Assembly (NCBI GenBank): GCA_050246995.1
Contig: JBFWVA010000003.1
Span: 248,001-312,000 of the forward strand
Reading direction: 5' to 3'
Length of the DNA stretch: 64,000 bases
Origin: SHVO01 sp050246995
GTDB lineage: Bacteria; Pseudomonadota; Alphaproteobacteria; Rhodospirillales; Rhodospirillaceae
Made by a program: the position numbers and the translations under genes. Below the pieces are notes generated by a model. The model was not told the origin of the DNA, ran no database searches, and saw only the letters and a program-made list of their open reading frames with translations. This document shows positions 8,240 through 14,548 of this stretch, one piece after another. Position 1 is the first letter of the stretch, and each line of letters begins with the position of its first letter.

Positions 8240-10426
8240 ATGTCCCACTCTTCGATCATTTCACGCCGTGCGTTCCGCGCGCTTCTTCTTACGGCCTGCC
8301 TCGGCAGCGCTTCGCCGGCTTTCGCCGCGGCGCTGGAAGGCGACGCTTATAAGGCCGCCGAGGCCGCGTACGCCGCGATCAACAAGGGCGACCTCGCGGG
8401 CGCCGAGAAGCAGGCCCGTGCGGCGCTGGCGCTTCAGCCGGACAGCGCCGACGCCGTGCGCCTTGTCATGGACATTCTCGGCCGTCAGGGCAAAGCCGCC
8501 GAAGCCCTGGACATCGCCAATACTGCCATTGCCAAGGGAACGGTCGACGCCGACCTGCGCGCCGCGCGCGGCTATCTCCTGGCCGCGGCCGGCCAGAATG
8601 ACGCGGCCGTTGCCGACTTCACCGCCGCGCTCAAGGGGCCAGGTCTCACCGCCAACCGGCGGGCCGTCAGTCTTTCATTGGCCGACGCCGCCGCGAAGGA
8701 TAGCGAGCTTGTCCTCAAGACCCTCGCGCCCTTTGCGGGCGACACCTCCTACGACGTGCAGGCCCGCATCGGTTTCGCCGCCTTCGCCCTGAACCGTTTC
8801 GAACAGGCCAGCAACGCCTTCGCCGTCGCTGCCGTCAGCGCGCCGGCCCCGGAACAGAAGACCGCCGCCTTCAAGGGCCAGGCGCAAGCTGAAGCCGCCC
8901 TCGGGCACGGCGAGACGGCGGGCTCCATCGTGCGCACCTTGCTCGGCGCGTCCTCGGCCTGCGACATGGATATCGCTTATCTCCTGATGCGCCTCGGCGA
9001 CGACGCCACCGCGCTCGTCACCTTCGAAGGCCGCTGCAAGGATCAGATGACCGCGGCCTCGCATCTCGATGCCGCCGACGCCGCGCGCCGGCTGAACCGG
9101 CCGGAGCAAGCCGCCGCGCACACCAAGGCGGCGCTGGAGAGCAAGGATCTCCCGCCCGAGCGTCGGCGCGACTTGCGTCTTGGCATGGCCGATGCGGTCT
9201 CTAAGGACAACGCGGCGGTACTCGAAGCCCTCGCGCCCGTCGCGAGCGATCCGTCCTACGGCGTCCAGGCGCGCATTGGTTTCGCCGCTTTCGGCCTCGG
9301 GCGCTTCGAACAGGCCAGCAAGGCCTTCGCGTCGGCGGCCGCGCACGCCGCGACGCCCGAAGAGTGGGCCACCGCCTTGAAGGGGCAAGCACAGGCGGAC
9401 GCCGGTCTCGGCCGCAAAGACAGCGTCCGGGTTCTAGTCAAAAGCCTGACCGACAAGAACCCAGCCTGTGACATGGATCTCGCGTATGTGCTTTTGCGCG
9501 TCGGCGAAGATGATCTCGCCCTCGGCCTTTTCGAAGGCCGCTGCAAGGACACTATGACCGCCGCGGCGCATCTCGACGCGGCCTACGCCGCGCGCCGTCT
9601 CAATCGCAACGAAATCGCCAGCACGCACTTCAAGGCCGCGCTCGACGCCGACCGCGCCGCGCCCACGCCGAGCTTCGATACCGCCACTGCGTTCGGAATT
9701 CAGCGCGGTATTGATTCCCTTGACCGCCAGTTCGGACTGAGCGCCGGGGCCTTCTATCGCGGTGACCGTACTGCCGCCGGCGGTGGCAGTGTGGGGCAAG
9801 GCATCGTCGAGGCTTATTGGCAGCCGCCCGTCATCGGCAACCGCGACGGCAAGCTGCTGCAAATTTACGGCCGCGCCGGCCTCAACGCGCTCACGCCTGC
9901 CAGCACCGTGCAGACGGACTCAACGCAAGGCGCGGTGGGTGTGCGCTACAAACCGTTCTCCGATCTCAATCTGCTGGTCGCCGGCGAACGCTTGTTCCCC
10001 ATCGGCGACAGCGCCATAAAGGATTGGCTCGTGCGGGCCGGCTACTCCATCGGCCTCAACACCGACATCCAGCCGACGCAGTCGAGCTACTGGACCGGCC
10101 AGATCTACGGCGAAGCCGACTACTTCGTGAACCAGGACCGCTTCATCGGCACTGTCGAAGGCCGCTACGGTCTCGACAGCCGCATCGGCAATTCGCCCAA
10201 CCTCTTGGGCTCTCTCTTCGCCAGCGCCGCCTACAACTACGACGCCGCCGAACGCACGAAATCGGCGACAGCTGCCGGCGTCGGCGCGGGCCTGCGCCTC
10301 TGGTTCCGCCAAACCCAATACCGCGCGCCGTCCAGCTTCATCCAGTTCGATATCATGTACCGCTGGAAACTCGGCCCCACTGACCGCGCCGCGGGCTTAG
10401 TGCTGCAGTCGTCTCTTTCTTTCTAG
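8240..10426 (+). CDS. nfrA: NfrA-like outer-membrane TPR/beta-barrel exporter
   Basis: A 728-residue exported protein: signal peptide (about residues 10-29, cut near PAFAA), a long alpha-helical TPR-like region to about residue 475, and a C-terminal beta-strand-rich barrel ending in the aromatic residue expected of outer-membrane proteins (LQSSLSF). The helical part holds an internal duplication: residues near 160-290 and 320-450 share blocks such as SYDVQARIGFAAF / SYGVQARIGFAAF and CDMDIAYLLMRLGDD / CDMDLAYVLLRVGED. This matches NfrA/PgaA-style glycan secretins, which pass a polymer through a barrel with TPRs in the periplasm. As the last gene of wecB-bcsB-like-nfrB-nfrA it should form the export channel. 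It may also serve as a phage receptor, as NfrA does in E. coli (inference). Confidence 0.85.
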   Translation: MSHSSIISRRAFRALLLTACLGSASPAFAAALEGDAYKAAEAAYAAINKGDLAGAEKQARAALALQPDSADAVRLVMDILGRQGKAAEALDIANTAIAKGTVDADLRAARGYLLAAAGQNDAAVADFTAALKGPGLTANRRAVSLSLADAAAKDSELVLKTLAPFAGDTSYDVQARIGFAAFALNRFEQASNAFAVAAVSAPAPEQKTAAFKGQAQAEAALGHGETAGSIVRTLLGASSACDMDIAYLLMRLGDDATALVTFEGRCKDQMTAASHLDAADAARRLNRPEQAAAHTKAALESKDLPPERRRDLRLGMADAVSKDNAAVLEALAPVASDPSYGVQARIGFAAFGLGRFEQASKAFASAAAHAATPEEWATALKGQAQADAGLGRKDSVRVLVKSLTDKNPACDMDLAYVLLRVGEDDLALGLFEGRCKDTMTAAAHLDAAYAARRLNRNEIASTHFKAALDADRAAPTPSFDTATAFGIQRGIDSLDRQFGLSAGAFYRGDRTAAGGGSVGQGIVEAYWQPPVIGNRDGKLLQIYGRAGLNALTPASTVQTDSTQGAVGVRYKPFSDLNLLVAGERLFPIGDSAIKDWLVRAGYSIGLNTDIQPTQSSYWTGQIYGEADYFVNQDRFIGTVEGRYGLDSRIGNSPNLLGSLFASAAYNYDAAERTKSATAAGVGAGLRLWFRQTQYRAPSSFIQFDIMYRWKLGPTDRAAGLVLQSSLSF

Positions 10427-10443
10427 AAACCATGACGCCGCGA

Positions 10444-10472
10444 GCGAAATTTATATCAGGTATGATTTCGCG
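10444..10472. repeat. AT-cored palindromic repeat, family A, copy 1
   Basis: Imperfect palindrome with GCGAAAT and ATTTCGC arms around a TATATCAGG core, 17 bp after nfrA. It belongs to a family with copies at 10505, 30295, 39276 and 39340. It could act as a terminator-like hairpin or a REP-type element. Confidence 0.6.
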
Positions 10473-10504
10473 AACGCGCTGATGCCCAGCACGCTTTAGA
10501 TAGC

Positions 10505-10533
10505 GCGAAATTTTATCTGATATAATTTTCGCG
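10505..10533. repeat. AT-cored palindromic repeat, family A, copy 2
   Basis: GCGAAATTTTATC / GATATAATTTTCGC arms around a short core, 32 bp from copy 1. It shares the GCGAAA ends and TATC..GATA core of the family. Confidence 0.6.
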
Positions 10534-10659
10534 GTTTGGCGAGCGCACTCTCCGCAACACGCATCCCTCGGCGCGATCTCAAAGCCTGCGCGGGCCAACC
10601 CGCTGCGACCCTTTGAGATGTCCGCCCCGGCCGCCGGGATGTTGAAAATCCCCTGAGCC

Positions 10660-10863
10660 TTAATGCCGCACGTTCTCGAACCGCCGCCCATGCAAATGGT
10701 GCAGCACTTCGTAACTATGTCCGGTGTCATAAAGTTCACCGCAGACGTCGCAGCGTTCTAATCCTGGGACGTTGTGCGGGTGGTGGGCTTTGTGCCCGGG
10801 TCTGGATTGGGTTTCCGTGGCGGTCCGCCAGTGGGGCTTATAGCGATCGACATTATGTATCAT
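10660..10863 (-). CDS. Small hypothetical protein with a single zinc-binding-like motif
   Basis: A 67-residue protein starting at the ATG at 10863 (a slightly longer start at 10890 adds nine residues). It contains CDVCGELYDTGHSYEVLHHLH, a C-x2-C followed by spaced histidines, which suggests a small zinc site. The N-terminal half is rich in His, Pro and Arg. It is transcribed toward nfrA and divergent from the ECF sigma factor gene. No family is recognised; the coding call rests on the coherent Cys/His motif and ordinary composition. Confidence 0.5.
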   Translation of the reverse strand: MIHNVDRYKPHWRTATETQSRPGHKAHHPHNVPGLERCDVCGELYDTGHSYEVLHHLHGRRFENVRH

Positions 10864-11007
10864 GGCAGCCTGAACGGATCGCGAGGCCAATTGGTTCCGC
10901 CCGCCATTTAACCGATTGAAATTGCCCGTAATTTTACATCCCTGCGGTCATTACGCCCTTGGCGACGGAAAAGCCCTCGGGCTACGTTTCATATATGACG
11001 GCAGCCG

Positions 11008-11595
11008 ATGGTTTACGCTCTGAGCAATAACGAACCGCTTGGCGACGAGGGGCGGATCTCCGGCGACGCCGCGCTGATGAGCGCGGCCGCGCGCGGCAGC
11101 GATGGCGCCTGGGCCACCATCGTTTCGGCCAATCTGCCGATCGTGCATCGCACGGCCTACCGCCTCGTGCGCGACGATCAATTGGCCGAGGATATCGCCC
11201 AGGAAAGTTTTGTCAGGTTGTGGAAGCTCGCCGAGAGCTGGCAACCGCGCGGACGGATATCGACATGGCTGTGTCATGTGGCGCGCAATCTTGCCATCGA
11301 CGTCATCCGGCGCCGCAGCCGCGAGCAGTCCGATGAACTTGGCGACGATCTCGCAGCTGATGATCCGACGCCGCTGGATATGATGGCGGCACGCCAAACC
11401 GAAACCGATGTGGACCGCGCCATCGCCAATTTGCCCGAGCGGCAGCGCACGGCGATCAAGTTGGTCCACTTCGGCGATTGCAGCGGCGCCGCAGCAGCCG
11501 AAATCATGGGGGTGTCGGTCGAGGCGCTTGAATCGTTGTTGTCCCGGGCCAGGCGGTCGCTGAAAGCGGCGTTGTCCCGGCAACAAGAAACGTGA
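11008..11595 (+). CDS. ECF-family RNA polymerase sigma factor
   Basis: A 195-residue extracytoplasmic-function sigma factor. Region 2 spans about residues 48-115 (DDQLAEDIAQESFVRLWK, then ISTWLCHVARNLAIDVIRRR) and region 4 about 135-190 (LPERQRTAIKLVHFGDCSGAAAAEIMGVSVEALESLLSRARRSLK, split by the usual HTH turn). It is followed after 20 bp by a one-TM protein that looks like its anti-sigma factor and then by a periplasmic Spy/metal-sensor-like protein. This arrangement points to an envelope or metal stress regulon that includes the next gene block. The ATG at 11008 is taken; the -35 and -10 elements are not obvious. Confidence 0.9.
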   Translation: MVYALSNNEPLGDEGRISGDAALMSAAARGSDGAWATIVSANLPIVHRTAYRLVRDDQLAEDIAQESFVRLWKLAESWQPRGRISTWLCHVARNLAIDVIRRRSREQSDELGDDLAADDPTPLDMMAARQTETDVDRAIANLPERQRTAIKLVHFGDCSGAAAAEIMGVSVEALESLLSRARRSLKAALSRQQET

Positions 11596-11615
11596 GAAGG
11601 ACAGGGGTGTGAAAG

Positions 11616-12065
11616 ATGGAAGATAAAACGAAACGCATCGAAGACCTGATCCGGACCTACGGCGCCGACATGGATCGTTGGCCGGCCAGCGAAGGGTTGG
11701 GCCGCCCGCATCTCGACGCCCGGCTCGAAGCAGTGCGCGCCGAGGAAAGGGCGCTCGACGCCCTCATTCAGCGCGCCTCCGTTCCCGCGCCGAGCGCGGC
11801 CTTGCGCGCGCGCCTGCTTGCGATCCCGAACGCGGCGGCGCGTCCGGCCCGCGCGGCGCGCGGTTTCGCCTGGGTTCTCACCGGGTTCTGGCGCCCCGCC
11901 AGTGTCGCGGCGTGCGCGCTTATCCTCGGGCTTTTCCTCGGCCAATTGACCCTCGTGCAAACCGCCCAAGTTACCCAATTCACCCCGGTCGACAGCGAAA
12001 GCGAGACGCTGTTCGCCGATCTGGTGCTTGGTCCCGCCGATGGGCTTACGGAGTTCCCGCAATGA
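11616..12065 (+). CDS. Putative membrane anti-sigma factor
   Basis: A 149-residue protein with a charged N-terminal cytoplasmic part (IEDLIRTYGADMDRWPASEG, a block typical of small proteins encoded after alphaproteobacterial ECF genes), one membrane segment at about residues 90-112 (VAACALILGLFLGQLTL) and a short acidic periplasmic tail. Location directly after the ECF gene and a four-base overlap with the next ATG support a sigma/anti-sigma/sensor operon. No zinc anti-sigma motif (HxxxCxxC) is visible, so binding to the sigma factor is inferred from position and topology only. Confidence 0.65.
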   Translation: MEDKTKRIEDLIRTYGADMDRWPASEGLGRPHLDARLEAVRAEERALDALIQRASVPAPSAALRARLLAIPNAAARPARAARGFAWVLTGFWRPASVAACALILGLFLGQLTLVQTAQVTQFTPVDSESETLFADLVLGPADGLTEFPQ

Positions 12066-12634
12066 CCTCGTCTCGCGTCCTCACCGCGGTGGCCGTCGTT
12101 TCGGTCATCCTCAATCTTCTGCTTGTGGGTTTCTTCATTGGTCAGCGTCTGCCGCACTTCGCCGGACCCCATTGGATGCAAGCCGCGCACGACGGCCCCG
12201 GTATGGAACGCGAGTTCGCGCGCGATCGCGACCGTGACGGCCGTGAACCCTCGCCGCCGAATGGAGAGCGGCGCGAGCGTATGCGCGTGATCATGGGTCC
12301 CAACGATCTCAATTTCGGCGCGGCCATGCGCACTCTCGATCCCGAGACGCGCAAGAACATGCAGGCCAAATTCAAGAAGGATATGCCCGAGATCCGCGCC
12401 CGCGTGGAGGAGATGATCGCCAAGCGCCGCGCGCTGCTTGACGTGCTCGCCGCTGAACCGGCGGATGTCGAGCGCCTGTCTCAAGCGCTCGCGGAGGTGC
12501 GCGCCGCCGCCACCGCTGCGCAAGAGCATTCCCATAAACTATTCATGGATATCGCAGGCGATCTGCCGGCCGACCAGCGCGCCGCGTTCATGAAAGCCGC
12601 CGCCGAGACCCGCCAGCCGCGTCCGCCGCGTTAA
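12062..12634 (+). CDS. Periplasmic metal-sensor/Spy-like protein, membrane-anchored
   Basis: A 190-residue protein. The ATG at 12062 overlaps the preceding stop by four bases; longer upstream frames only read through the anti-sigma gene. One N-terminal membrane anchor (about 6-27, VLTAVAVVSVILNLLLVGFF) is followed by a periplasmic, helix-rich, Arg/Met-rich domain (DPETRKNMQAKFKKDMPEIR, EEMIAKRRALLDVLAAEP, AEVRAAATAAQEHSH) like the heavy-metal-resistance/CnrX-type or Spy-like fold. In related operons such proteins sense metals or envelope damage and release the sigma factor through the anti-sigma factor. The metal or signal cannot be told from sequence. Confidence 0.7.
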   Translation: MTSSRVLTAVAVVSVILNLLLVGFFIGQRLPHFAGPHWMQAAHDGPGMEREFARDRDRDGREPSPPNGERRERMRVIMGPNDLNFGAAMRTLDPETRKNMQAKFKKDMPEIRARVEEMIAKRRALLDVLAAEPADVERLSQALAEVRAAATAAQEHSHKLFMDIAGDLPADQRAAFMKAAAETRQPRPPR

Positions 12635-12719
12635 AAGGTTTTCTAAAAATCCCGTAACCCGCGACGGAAGCTTCTCATGCGGTCGTATCACCGGTACGAC
12701 CACAGAACAGGAGAAAAAA

Positions 12720-13289
12720 ATGGGTCACAAGAAAACCGCTATCGGACTTGCGTGCGCCGCGCTGCTGGGCAGTGGCATGCTCGTCGGAGTCTCTCAGGCG
12801 CAAGACGCTCCACCGTCTCCGCCTCCCGGGGCCGCATCCTCCCTCCCACACGAACGCGGCCCCGGACCAAACATGATGCGCTTCCGCGGCGATGGCCCCG
12901 GCCACGGTCCGCGTTCCGGTTGGCGTGGATTTAACCGCGGCGAGCGCGGCGAACCCGGCAAGCACATCGAAGGCCGCATCGCGTTCCTGAAAGCCGAGCT
13001 CAAGATCACCGATGCGCAGAACCGCGCGTGGGATCAGTACGCGAACTTCATGCGGGAGACGGCGAAGACCCGTCAGGCGATGTTCGACAAGCGCGAATCC
13101 GAAATGAAGGCGATGCGCGCCGAACCCGGAAAGCGCCGCGAAGGAAAGCCGCTGCTCACCCGTCTCGATGAGCAGGAAGAACGTGCCAAGGCCGCGCTTC
13201 AGGCGGTCGAAAAACGCAAAGCGGCGACCCAGGCGCTCTACAAAGTCCTCTCCGACGAGCAGAAGAAGCTCCTCGAAGATCTGTTTTAA
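12720..13289 (+). CDS. Periplasmic Spy/CpxP-like (LTxxQ-type) protein
   Basis: A 189-residue secreted protein: signal peptide cut near SQAQD (about residue 27), a Pro/Gly/Arg-rich linker, and a helical domain (RIAFLKAELKITDAQNRAWD, then DKRESEMKAMRAEP and AATQALYKVLSDEQKKLLED) that matches the Spy/CpxP fold with its LTxxQ-like repeat. Spy-type proteins are ATP-independent periplasmic chaperones induced by envelope stress. A good ribosome site (GGAG) lies in the leader at 12708-12715. It sits 85 bp after the ECF operon and ends at a strong terminator, so it is probably a regulon target or the last operon gene. Confidence 0.75.
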   Translation: MGHKKTAIGLACAALLGSGMLVGVSQAQDAPPSPPPGAASSLPHERGPGPNMMRFRGDGPGHGPRSGWRGFNRGERGEPGKHIEGRIAFLKAELKITDAQNRAWDQYANFMRETAKTRQAMFDKRESEMKAMRAEPGKRREGKPLLTRLDEQEERAKAALQAVEKRKAATQALYKVLSDEQKKLLEDLF

Positions 13290-13303
13290 AGAACCGGCCT
13301 TAA

Positions 13304-13340
13304 CCCTCCCCCGCACCTCGGCGGGGGAGGGCCTTTTTTT
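13304..13340 (+). terminator. Strong intrinsic terminator
   Basis: CCCTCCCCCGC pairs with GCGGGGGAGGG (11 bp, perfect, 6-base loop), followed by CC and seven T. It ends the ECF/Spy transcription unit. Confidence 0.92.
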
Positions 13341-13353
13341 GGTTTTCTTTTGC

Positions 13354-13390
13354 GTGGTCATCCTGGGCAATGCCCAGGATCCAGGGGTAT
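13354..13390. repeat. Dispersed palindrome of the GTCATCCTGG type (family D)
   Basis: TCCTGGGCAATGCCCAGGA is an almost perfect palindrome followed by TCCAGGGGTA. The same unit with variable centres recurs near 40285 and many times at 56690-57222. It is typical of dispersed non-coding palindromes in alphaproteobacteria. Confidence 0.7.
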
Positions 13391-13518
13391 TTTGGTTCTT
13401 CCTCTCCCCAAAACGGCCGGTTGGGCGGTGCAATATCCCCTCAGTCCCCCTTGAGCTTTCAGCGCCTCGTTGCTTAGAATTCATCCCCGGGAGCTCGCAA
13501 AACATCTGGGAGGGTGAT

Positions 13519-13737
13519 TTGGCTGACACGTTGGAACGTTACCTCGCTCACATCCGCGAGGAGCTCGATACCAATAAAAAGTCCGTTGAGATGATCAAGC
13601 GGGGCGATCTCAAAACCGGTGAGCGCTCGCTCGCGGCCCCTCAATGGCGCGATACCACCGCCGAAAGCTTGGCGCGCGCCAAACACATCATCACCACCTA
13701 CGAAGATATCCTCGCCCAGCACGCGCGGGGCCACTAG
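13519..13737 (+). CDS. Small hypothetical helical protein
   Basis: A 72-residue, charged, probably all-helical protein (TLERYLAHIREELDTNKKSV, MIKRGDLKTGERS, AKHIITTYEDILAQH). The TTG at 13519 is preferred because GGGAGGG lies just upstream (13508-13514); no ATG exists near the start. No family is recognised. It ends 155 bp before dps, with an independent promoter in between, so it is probably its own unit. Confidence 0.55.
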   Translation: MADTLERYLAHIREELDTNKKSVEMIKRGDLKTGERSLAAPQWRDTTAESLARAKHIITTYEDILAQHARGH

Positions 13738-13819
13738 CGGCTCTTACGTCTTCGATTGAGCGGCATCCGGCGCCTCACGTGAGCGCGCGCGACATTGAGC
13801 GCGCGTGATGCGTCGCGAA

Positions 13820-13848
13820 TTGACCTCTTTCAGAGGTCGCCGTAAATT
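13820..13848 (+). promoter_or_regulatory. Sigma-70-like promoter of dps with an operator-like palindrome
   Basis: TTGACC (13820-13825), a 17-bp spacer, and TAAATT (13843-13848) fit a housekeeping promoter. The spacer holds the perfect inverted repeat GACCTC-TTTCA-GAGGTC (13822-13838), which overlaps the -35 and could be a repressor site. The start of dps is 45 bp further on. Confidence 0.55.
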
Positions 13849-13892
13849 AGAATCCATCTAAAAAATTCCCTTTTGCGTAAGGAGATACCGCC

Positions 13893-14372
13893 ATGGGTTC
13901 GCTCGCGATCGACATCGGCATCAATCCCAAGGACCGCAAGGCAATCGCCGATGGTTTGGCGGCCGTGCTTGCCGACACGTATACCGTCTATCTCAAAACC
14001 CATGGCTTCCATTGGAACGTCACCGGCCCGATGTTTCAGACCCTGCATCTGATGTTCATGCAGCAATACACGGAGGCTTGGACGGCGGTCGATCTCATCG
14101 CCGAGCGGATCCGCGCGTTAGGTTTCCCGGCCCCCGGCAGCTACGCCGCCTTTGCCAAGCTCGCGAGCGTGAAGGAAGAGAAGGACGTCCCGAGCGCCAC
14201 CAACATGATCAAGATCCTGGTGAAGGACCACGAGCGTGTCGCCAAGACCGCCCGCGCGGTATTGCCGCTGGCCGACAAGGCGAACGATCAACCGACCATC
14301 GATCTCATCACCCAGCGCCTCCAGTGGCATGAAAAAACCGCCTGGATGCTGCGCAGCCTGCTCGAAGACTAG
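13893..14372 (+). CDS. dps: DNA starvation/stationary-phase protection protein Dps
   Basis: A 159-residue ferritin-like protein that forms a 12-subunit shell, oxidises and stores iron and shields DNA. The inter-subunit ferroxidase motif is visible: H-x3-W-N at HGFHWNVTGPMF, with the acidic partners in YTEAWTAVDLIAERIRALG. The family HWN and D-x3-E pattern is intact. AAGGAGA lies just upstream of the ATG (spacing about 7). It has its own promoter with an operator-like palindrome and its own terminator. Confidence 0.95.
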   Translation: MGSLAIDIGINPKDRKAIADGLAAVLADTYTVYLKTHGFHWNVTGPMFQTLHLMFMQQYTEAWTAVDLIAERIRALGFPAPGSYAAFAKLASVKEEKDVPSATNMIKILVKDHERVAKTARAVLPLADKANDQPTIDLITQRLQWHEKTAWMLRSLLED

Positions 14373-14402
14373 AAAAAAGGGGACCCGCGCGGTCCCTTTT
14401 TT
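14373..14402 (+). terminator. Intrinsic terminator after dps
   Basis: An A-run plus GGGGACC pairs with GGTCCC plus a T-run (one bulged G, CGCG-type loop), starting right after the stop. The run of six T on the 3' side fits Rho-independent termination. Confidence 0.88.
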
Positions 14403-14445
14403 GTACGTCGGTTATGTTAATTGACCAAGGTTTACGGTCTTGGGT

Positions 14446-14459
14446 TTGATTTAAATCAA
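14446..14459. promoter_or_regulatory. Perfect FNR/FixK-type box
   Basis: TTGAT-TTAA-ATCAA matches the FNR/FixK/Anr consensus TTGAT-N4-ATCAA exactly and extends to a 16-bp palindrome with one more T/A on each side. It lies about 90 bp before the hybrid kinase at 14549, a normal activator distance. Oxygen-responsive control of that kinase is inferred. Confidence 0.65.
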
Positions 14460-14548
14460 AGTGTCTGTCCCGGCCCTCCGGCACGCTGACGGAGCCAAAA
14501 TAGGCCTCACGCCCCGTCGCGAAGGGGCAATCTGAAAGCGCTGCCCCG

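Noticed and set aside
10980..11007. EcfG promoter before the ECF sigma gene (GGAAA..CGTT)
   Set aside because: The spacing is 13 bp rather than 16-17, and the -35 differs, so it is not supported.
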